DNA of 12,331 nucleotides from Deltaproteobacteria bacterium (lineage in GTDB: Bacteria > Myxococcota > B64-G9). The notes under the pieces were generated by a model. That model was not told the DNA's origin. It saw only the letters and a program-made list of their open reading frames with translations, and ran no database searches. Shown here in pieces: positions 7,330-12,331 of this stretch. Where the stretch lies: contig JAUVAM010000032.1 in NCBI GenBank assembly GCA_030591745.1, forward strand, positions 1-12,331. Reading direction: 5' to 3'. Positions within the stretch are counted from its first letter, which is position 1. The number at the start of each line of letters is the position of its first letter. The translations under genes and the position numbers were made by a program.

Positions 7330-9059
7330 GACTCCTCACTTCCGCCGGACAGATAGGCCACCGCCCAGGCACCCGGCCCCATGTGGGCCCCTGATGTCAA
7401 AGACAAGGGTTGTATCTGAATCGTCACGCCCTTGAAGACTTTTTCAAAACCAGGTGCCAACTCTTGCTCTACTCGCTTCATGTTGTCGCTGTACTGCAAA
7501 AGCATCTTGCCCGGTCGCGCCTCTTCATACAGCGCGCTTAATTGCTCCAGGGCAAAGGGCAGCTGCTCCTCCCGTCTTTTCAACGATCCTATTTTCTTGG
7601 CGCCTTCCGCCAGCGGGCTGACCACGGGCTTGATCTTCAGCAAGTCACCAAAAAAAGCGCTGGTCTTCGACAAACGTCCGCCCGCGGCCAGAAACTTAAG
7701 TTGGTCTAAGAAAATCAACTCCACACAGCGATCCCGAAGCCCCCAGGCCTGCTCGATGAGCGCATCGACTTCTTCTCCGCGCTCCATCCGCTGGGCCAGC
7801 TCCAGGGCCATGAGCCCCAATCGCCCGGAGGCGGCCTGGCTGTCGATGACCAGCAAGCGGTCATCCGGATCATGCGCTTGCTTGAAGCGCTGGGCCGCGT
7901 CGTGGTTGCCCGTATACGCACTGCCCACGCAGAGATAGATCACGTGCTCGTACATCTCCAGGGCCTTGTGCAGATGCTGCCGGCGCTCAAAATCGGAAGC
8001 CTGGCTGGTGGACACGGACAGGCCCCGCGCCATGGCCGAATAAAGCTCATTCGGTGCCAGGTAGGTCTCCGGCACCGCTCGCTCGCCGACCAGAACGTAA
8101 CTGTTGAGCAGAGAAAAACCCAAGCGGCGCGCGTCGTCGCGAGTCACGGAACCGGCCGCATCGGTGACCAGGTGAATGTCTTTTCTGCCTGCGCTGGCCT
8201 CAAAGGCCCGGGTCTGTGCATGCAGATCGTCCGATCGAAAGCGCAACAAATCACCCATGCCCTCGATGCGCTGCTTGAGACCCTGGATGTCATCGGTGTG
8301 CAGATGGACCTTCAGCAAAGCGCCCTCACGAAGGGTGACCACGGACTCACCCAAAGCCGTCCAATCGGCGGTCTCGGACTCTGCCGCTTTCATGACCAGA
8401 TCCACGCAATGACCTTGATCCTCCGTCCCCCGATAACCAACCTCTAAGCGAAGCGAATCACCGAAACGCTCAACCACCGAACGCTGTTTCTCCTCGTGCC
8501 CCACCCAGCGAGAAAGGAAGCCCTCGAAGAACAAATACATGCCCAGGGCCCCGGCATCCACGACGCCGGCCCGCCGAAGCTCCGGCAATAAATCTCGACT
8601 GGCGGCCACGTTGTCTTCCAGCCGCTGCAAGAGCTCGTCGGCCCAGGTGCCCGCGGCATCCAGGTCATCATCTGCCTCGCCCAGGCACTCCAAGCCCTCG
8701 GCCAAACCGTCAAAGAGACTCAACATGGTGCCCGGCTTGGGATTGGCCACGGCCTGCCATGCCCGCAGCCGACCCAGTTGAACGCCATCCAAAAGTGTTC
8801 CGTCGTCGGCCTTTTCCAAAAGGCCCGACAGAAAACGCGCCGCGATATTGCCCGAGTTGCCCCTGGCCTCCATCAACAGGCGCTCCACCAGGCCTGCTTC
8901 TCCCTGGCCGGAGTCCCGAAGAGGGCTCAAGCTCAAAACCAAATTGCGCCCCGTGTCCCCATCGGCCACCGGGAAAACATTGATGTCATCTAAGACATCG
9001 CTCCAGGCGAGAAGACGACCGCTGCCTGCTGAGAGGGCTTGTCGCAACACTGGATTCAT
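7326..9059 (-). CDS. FakA-DegV fusion (fatty acid kinase domain plus fatty acid-binding domain)
   Basis: A 577-residue protein joining two normally separate partners. The N-terminal half is a DhaL/FakA kinase: INVFPVADGDTGRN with Asp33 and Asp35 for the metal-ATP site, EARGNSGN (about 64-71), GVVDAGALGMYLFFEGF (165-181), then a FakA middle-domain region up to KVHLHTDDI (about 250-258). From about 293 a DegV/FakB domain follows: HLVTDAAGSVT, the acyl-contacting TSQ near 351-353, LAAGGRLSKTSAFFGDLLKIKPV (about 457-479) and the terminal GAHMGPGAWAVAY. In Firmicutes FakA phosphorylates the carboxylate of a fatty acid held by FakB. The start is unsure: ATG 9080 has no ribosome binding site, whereas ATG 9059 puts the N-terminus where FakA proteins normally begin and has weak GAGCGAG 5 bases upstream. 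It is coupled to the ketosynthase by ATGA. Family assignment firm; use of acyl-phosphate in this pathway is inference. Confidence 0.87.
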   Translation of the reverse strand: MNPVLRQALSAGSGRLLAWSDVLDDINVFPVADGDTGRNLVLSLSPLRDSGQGEAGLVERLLMEARGNSGNIAARFLSGLLEKADDGTLLDGVQLGRLRAWQAVANPKPGTMLSLFDGLAEGLECLGEADDDLDAAGTWADELLQRLEDNVAASRDLLPELRRAGVVDAGALGMYLFFEGFLSRWVGHEEKQRSVVERFGDSLRLEVGYRGTEDQGHCVDLVMKAAESETADWTALGESVVTLREGALLKVHLHTDDIQGLKQRIEGMGDLLRFRSDDLHAQTRAFEASAGRKDIHLVTDAAGSVTRDDARRLGFSLLNSYVLVGERAVPETYLAPNELYSAMARGLSVSTSQASDFERRQHLHKALEMYEHVIYLCVGSAYTGNHDAAQRFKQAHDPDDRLLVIDSQAASGRLGLMALELAQRMERGEEVDALIEQAWGLRDRCVELIFLDQLKFLAAGGRLSKTSAFFGDLLKIKPVVSPLAEGAKKIGSLKRREEQLPFALEQLSALYEEARPGKMLLQYSDNMKRVEQELAPGFEKVFKGVTIQIQPLSLTSGAHMGPGAWAVAYLSGGSEES

Positions 9060-9097
9060 CGAAGCTCGCTCACTCCGCATTGGGCCAACTCAAAACG

Positions 9098-12028
9098 CTA
9101 AAAAGAAACGCTCAGGGTGTAGAAGCCGATTTGGTTACTATTCCAGGCATTGATGAACACATAGTAGTCACCGGCGGTCAGGCTGATTTCGATATAGCTA
9201 TAGTATCCATTGCCGTCATCATCATCATATTCAAGTTGGGTAGTCCCGTCACTCGCGTAGAGTCTAAGCCGTGTATCCACGATCACGGGATCGTCGGCAA
9301 AGACGTCGGTCTCGATGACCACGATGCCATCAGACGGAAGGGTGAACATATAGTAGTCCATATCATCGGAGGTAATCTGGCCAGAACCAAAGTATGGGAA
9401 GCTGATCACATCGGCATTGGCCAGTTCGTCGTTCGGCTCTGTTTCGTCCACAGGGGTCGAACCGCAGACGGCCGTGCCGCTGCTGTCGTCACAGCCGTAA
9501 TCACAGGTCGTATCTTCCCAAGCCGTGCCACCGACGCAGGTTTCCAAAATATTCACGTCAAGCGTACTGCACTGGGTCTCGCCCGGGGTGCAAATGGCCA
9601 GTTCGGCAACTACGCTCAGTCCATAGAGACCCACTTGGGAATCCAGAAAACCACGAATCTCCACAAAGTAGGTGCCTGCCGTCAGAGCTTCACCATCGAT
9701 GAGGCTGTATAGACCAACACCATCATCGTCGTCGCTTGCGATCAGGGCTTCGTTGTCGTCATACATGTCCATAATCGTATCGACCGGGCCACCGGCCATT
9801 TCATGGGTCTCAAGCGTCACAATCGCGTCTGACGCCAGGGTGAAGGTGTAGAAGTCGTGATCTCCTTCCTCGTCAAACTGGCCGTATCCATCGTAGTTCA
9901 AGGTGATCGACTGGGCGTCAGCGAAGGTGTCGTTGGGCTCCACCTCCTGTTGCAGCTCATTGTAGGTGAAGTCGATGTCGAAGGTGTAGGTCGCGTCGCC
10001 TGCGTCCATACCGCTTTCATGGACACGGAACAAATAGGTGCCGGCCAAGATGAAGACGCCGACGGTCTCGGCTTCGCCGTCACCCATCTCGGCAAACATG
10101 TCCAACATCTGCACGTCGGTGTTGTAGATCTCGAAATCCAGGTTCCAGGCCACGGTCGGGTCGAAGGAGCCGGTGATTTCGGCCGTCTGATCCACGGTGG
10201 CCGCAAACCAAAACACATCGCCGGCGGCTGCCACGGGGCCCGCGCCAGCGCGGGTGATCGTCGTGTTGTTGGCGTCCAGGATGCCCAGATTTTCCACGGG
10301 CCAGGACGAGACAACCAGGTCGTAGGTGTAATCGCTGCCGGCTTCCTGATACCGGTCGGTGACGCGAATGTAGTAACGATCGTCGGTCTGGGCGTAGATG
10401 TTGAACTCCCAGGGTGCCTCATCGTACTCGGTGTCAGCGTCGCGCAGGATGTTGAAATCAAGGTCGTGCAGGGTAGCGTACAGGCTGGCGGTCACGTCGG
10501 TGCCTAGATTCTCAAAGGCGATGCGGTACAAATTGCCGCCCACGACATCGATCTGGTAAATGATTTCGCCTTCGGAGGACAGAAGATCCTCGTTGTGCAC
10601 GGAGATGCTCACGTCCACGTCCAGGACTTCCACGTTCGGGTTGGGCTGGACGGTGAAGCCATAATCACCGCCCGAACCGGAGCGATACTTATAGTCCGCA
10701 GTAAACACAATGCCACCGTCGTCGGCCATGGGCATGGTGAACTTCAAACCCCCTGTCAGCCCCTCGGGTTGACAGGCTGAGCCGCTACAGTCGACGCCTT
10801 CCAGCTGTTGCATGAAATCACCACTGGCGTTGTGCACCGCCATGATCCCGTAGGTGTCGGCACCCCAGGCGTCAATGGTCACTTCCCAGAGTTCGCCTGC
10901 CGTGCCGGTGTAGGTGACCTGATCGATGTCGAAAGCCGAACCGGTTTGGGGGGTACCCGCCGTGCCCGCGATGGGGGCCGGGTTGGCAACCTGGGTGATG
11001 TTGACGAAGTAACCCATTTCAGGACCGCCCACGGGGATGTCGCCGGTCACGTTGCTGAAGTCGGTGACCGCAAGCAGGTACTCGCCGTCCATGGGAATGA
11101 CAAAGTCGCGTTCGCTTTCCGGGCTGTCCGGATTCAAGCCATAGCGCTGGTACCACCAATTGCTCTCGTCCTCGCTGGCGCCGATGAGCATAGTCGCAAC
11201 ATTAAACACACCGTCGGCCCAGCCTTCGATGCGCAGGCGGGTGCCCTGCGTGGCCGAGAAATACCATGTGTCGTAGTCGGCATCGTCATCGCCGTCGCCG
11301 TCCAAGTCCGTGGGGCTGTCGATGATGCCTTCAAGCACGATGCTCACATCGATGGCGGGCACGGTCAGCATACCGGGCATGCCGCCCATCATGGCGTCAT
11401 TGTTCTCGGCGGGCTCCATCGAATCGGACTCGACCACGTCGATCCAGGGCATACAAACGCCGTCGCTCAAGACGGTGCCTTCGCCGCAGGCGTCCAAGCA
11501 GGTCTCGGTGGTGGTATCCCAAAAGGTACCCGGGGCGCAGAGCGCTTCGCATTCGCCGGTGGTCTCATTCAGATCATAACCGACCGGGCAGGTAGGCAAA
11601 ACCGCGCAGGCGGTGCCGTCCCAGTATTCGCCCGTCGTGCAGATGGGATCGCATTCACCGGTGGCGGCGTTGAACTGCGTGCCGTCTCCACATGTGGGCA
11701 GCTCAGCGCAAGCCGTCCCGGTCCAATAGCTGCCATCCGCGCAGGCGGGAACGCCAACGCATTCAGTACCATTCCAGGTTTCGGTATCGGAACAAAAGGG
11801 CACGCACTGACCGCCGACTTCCACAGTACCGGCCGCACAGGCGGGACCCGCAACACATTCAGTACCATTCCAGTATTCAGTACCAGAGCAGAAGGGCACG
11901 CACTCACCGTCGACTTCCACGGTACCGGCCGCGCATTCATTCCCATCACTACCACAGGCTCCTACCGCGGCACCCAGAGCAATGACTACGACAAACACCA
12001 TCGACAACTTGAGCCCTTTGATTCTCAT
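9098..12028 (-). CDS. Large secreted lipoprotein with Cys-rich repeats and PPC-type beta domains
   Basis: A 976-residue protein with a lipoprotein signal (MRIKGLKL, hydrophobic core, lipobox VGAC, Cys25), so it is likely anchored to a membrane and exposed to the periplasm or cell surface. Residues about 30-195 are Cys-rich repeats of the form C-x-xGT-x-x-GxC with WNGTEC/WDGTAC units; the first two are 32-residue near copies. From 200 to about 690 come several beta-sandwich-like segments, the first with a calcium-type DLDGDGDDD loop. Two bacterial pre-peptidase C-terminal (PPC) domains follow, at about 694-807 and 863-976, each opening with E-x-EPND and containing a DDDD(G) loop. A short Cys module (CTPGETQCS to TAVC) separates them. 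No catalytic motif is visible, so binding or structure is the likely role. The ATG at 12028 has an ideal GGAGG 6 bases upstream; the frame is open to 12124 but lacks a signal there. It starts 52 bases after the lyase and ends 38 bases before the next gene. Confidence 0.9.
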   Translation of the reverse strand: MRIKGLKLSMVFVVVIALGAAVGACGSDGNECAAGTVEVDGECVPFCSGTEYWNGTECVAGPACAAGTVEVGGQCVPFCSDTETWNGTECVGVPACADGSYWTGTACAELPTCGDGTQFNAATGECDPICTTGEYWDGTACAVLPTCPVGYDLNETTGECEALCAPGTFWDTTTETCLDACGEGTVLSDGVCMPWIDVVESDSMEPAENNDAMMGGMPGMLTVPAIDVSIVLEGIIDSPTDLDGDGDDDADYDTWYFSATQGTRLRIEGWADGVFNVATMLIGASEDESNWWYQRYGLNPDSPESERDFVIPMDGEYLLAVTDFSNVTGDIPVGGPEMGYFVNITQVANPAPIAGTAGTPQTGSAFDIDQVTYTGTAGELWEVTIDAWGADTYGIMAVHNASGDFMQQLEGVDCSGSACQPEGLTGGLKFTMPMADDGGIVFTADYKYRSGSGGDYGFTVQPNPNVEVLDVDVSISVHNEDLLSSEGEIIYQIDVVGGNLYRIAFENLGTDVTASLYATLHDLDFNILRDADTEYDEAPWEFNIYAQTDDRYYIRVTDRYQEAGSDYTYDLVVSSWPVENLGILDANNTTITRAGAGPVAAAGDVFWFAATVDQTAEITGSFDPTVAWNLDFEIYNTDVQMLDMFAEMGDGEAETVGVFILAGTYLFRVHESGMDAGDATYTFDIDFTYNELQQEVEPNDTFADAQSITLNYDGYGQFDEEGDHDFYTFTLASDAIVTLETHEMAGGPVDTIMDMYDDNEALIASDDDDGVGLYSLIDGEALTAGTYFVEIRGFLDSQVGLYGLSVVAELAICTPGETQCSTLDVNILETCVGGTAWEDTTCDYGCDDSSGTAVCGSTPVDETEPNDELANADVISFPYFGSGQITSDDMDYYMFTLPSDGIVVIETDVFADDPVIVDTRLRLYASDGTTQLEYDDDDGNGYYSYIEISLTAGDYYVFINAWNSNQIGFYTLSVSF
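11761..11934 (-). repeat. Two tandem 96-bp units in the Cys-rich region
   Basis: The stretch beginning ATTCAGTACCATTCCAG at 11761 recurs at 11857, a period of 96 bases (32 codons). Identity is high over about the first 78 bases of each unit. In protein each unit reads CAAGTVEV-GxCVPFC-(x)-WNGTECV. Differences are scattered and keep the frame, as expected for a recent in-frame duplication under selection for the Cys pattern. Confidence 0.8.
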
Positions 12029-12034
12029 CTTTTT

Positions 12035-12039
12035 CCTCC
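12035..12039 (-). promoter_or_regulatory. Ribosome binding site of the large lipoprotein
   Basis: GGAGG on the minus strand, with a 6-base A-rich spacer before ATG 12028. This decides the start in favour of the signal-peptide Met rather than the upstream ATG at 12124. Confidence 0.8.
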
Positions 12040-12046
12040 AACTCTC

Positions 12047-12065
12047 AAAAAAGCCAGGAACGGCT
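12047..12065 (-). terminator. Weak terminator-like hairpin between lyase and lipoprotein genes
   Basis: On the minus strand AGCC - GTTCCT - GGCT is followed at once by T residues (TTTTTT counting the stem end). The stem has only 4 pairs, too weak for an efficient intrinsic terminator, but its place between the lyase stop and the lipoprotein ribosome binding site would allow partial termination or mRNA processing. Speculative. Confidence 0.25.
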
Positions 12066-12080
12066 GTGTTAGCAACCACT

Positions 12081-12331
12081 TCAATTCGCCAAAAAGGATC
12101 GCCGCTCCAGCAGGAGCTGGGCAAGCTCTTCGATCTCAGAGTCCATCACTCGATCCGCCACCATGAAGGATGAGTGTTCGCGAATCCGTTGCAGACAGTC
12201 GGCCAGGGCGGGACGGTGTTCCAGCCCCCCTCGCAGCTCCGCGGCCTGAGCACCAGCCAACAGATGAGTAGCCAACAAGCGCGCGCCCATCAGACAAAGC
12301 CGCGAGGCGTCCCGTGCGGCGATGGTGCCCA
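12081..12331 (-). CDS. Aromatic amino acid lyase, HAL/PAL/TAL family (C-terminal fragment)
   Basis: Only the last 83 residues are inside the window; the gene continues past the right edge. The fragment opens with GTIAARDASRLC, matching the region just after the conserved helix of histidine/phenylalanine/tyrosine ammonia-lyases. It then follows the family's C-terminal pattern: LLAGAQAAELRGGL, a variable loop, then DRVMDSEIEELAQLL, like the LGACQ-DLR-GL and DR--DIE-AVELL stretches of bacterial HutH. The MIO-forming Ala-Ser-Gly and substrate-selecting residues are outside the window, so His versus Tyr/Phe preference cannot be read. Beside a ketosynthase/ACP/MMPL set, a tyrosine-type enzyme giving 4-coumarate as starter is more likely than histidine catabolism, since no other hut gene is present. 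It ends with TGA, 52 bases before the lipoprotein. Confidence 0.78.
   Translation of the reverse strand, partial: GTIAARDASRLCLMGARLLATHLLAGAQAAELRGGLEHRPALADCLQRIREHSSFMVADRVMDSEIEELAQLLLERRSFLAN

Noticed and set aside
12029..12124. Upstream start for the lipoprotein at 12124
   Set aside because: It would overlap the lyase end and bury the signal peptide; the GGAGG lies before ATG 12028.
10808..12166. Open frame of 452 codons on the plus strand
   Set aside because: It is antisense to the lipoprotein; its His/Gly-rich repeats are the mirror of the Cys/Asp codons of the real gene. It has no ribosome binding site or recognisable domain.
1..12331. CRISPR arrays, tRNA/rRNA genes, insertion sequences, attachment sites
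   Set aside because: No spaced direct repeats, cloverleaf arms, transposase motifs or terminal inverted repeats were seen. The only direct repeats are the two coding 96-bp units.

Overview
The window reads as one chromosomal stretch of a moderately GC-rich Gram-negative bacterium. Every real gene is on the minus strand, so the reading order runs from high to low coordinates. A deltaproteobacterium in the broad sense (Myxococcota or a relative) is the best guess. The hints are the very large lipoprotein with Cys-rich repeats and PPC-type beta domains, the LpxL-type acyltransferase and the RND/MMPL exporter. No rRNA, tRNA or housekeeping marker confirms this.

Layout in order of transcription: the C-terminus of an aromatic amino acid lyase (HAL/PAL/TAL family) enters from the right edge (12331-12081). 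After 52 bases comes a 976-residue secreted lipoprotein (12028-9098). Next is a FakA-DegV fusion (9059-7326), a FabF-type ketosynthase (7329-6097), an acyl carrier protein (6100-5837), a family 2 glycosyltransferase (5833-5063), an MMPL exporter fused to a SAM methyltransferase (5082-2002) and an LpxL/HtrB-like acyltransferase (2005-1130). A 93-base gap with two perfect inverted repeats follows. Then a second putative lipoprotein, of the YfbK-like von Willebrand factor A family, starts at 1036 and runs off the left edge.

From the FakA-DegV gene to the acyltransferase the genes are joined by short stop/start overlaps (ATGA, ATGA, a 3-base gap, a 20-base overlap, GTGA), so they almost certainly form one translationally coupled operon. 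Lyase + ketosynthase + ACP + GT2 + MMPL exporter + methyltransferase + lysophospholipid-type acyltransferase is the gene content of aryl polyene / flexirubin / xanthomonadin-type pigment-lipid loci. My working model: the lyase makes an aryl-acrylate starter, the ketosynthase and ACP (with ketoreductase, dehydratase, ligase and partner ketosynthase outside the window) extend it, the GT2 and acyltransferase attach it to a lipid or sugar, and the exporter moves it to the outer membrane. The lyase and ketosynthase families are clear; the final product is inference.

Three features depart from the usual form of these loci: the FakA-DegV (fatty acid kinase plus fatty acid binding) fusion directly coupled to the ketosynthase, the exporter-methyltransferase fusion, and the giant Cys-rich/PPC lipoprotein inside the gene series.
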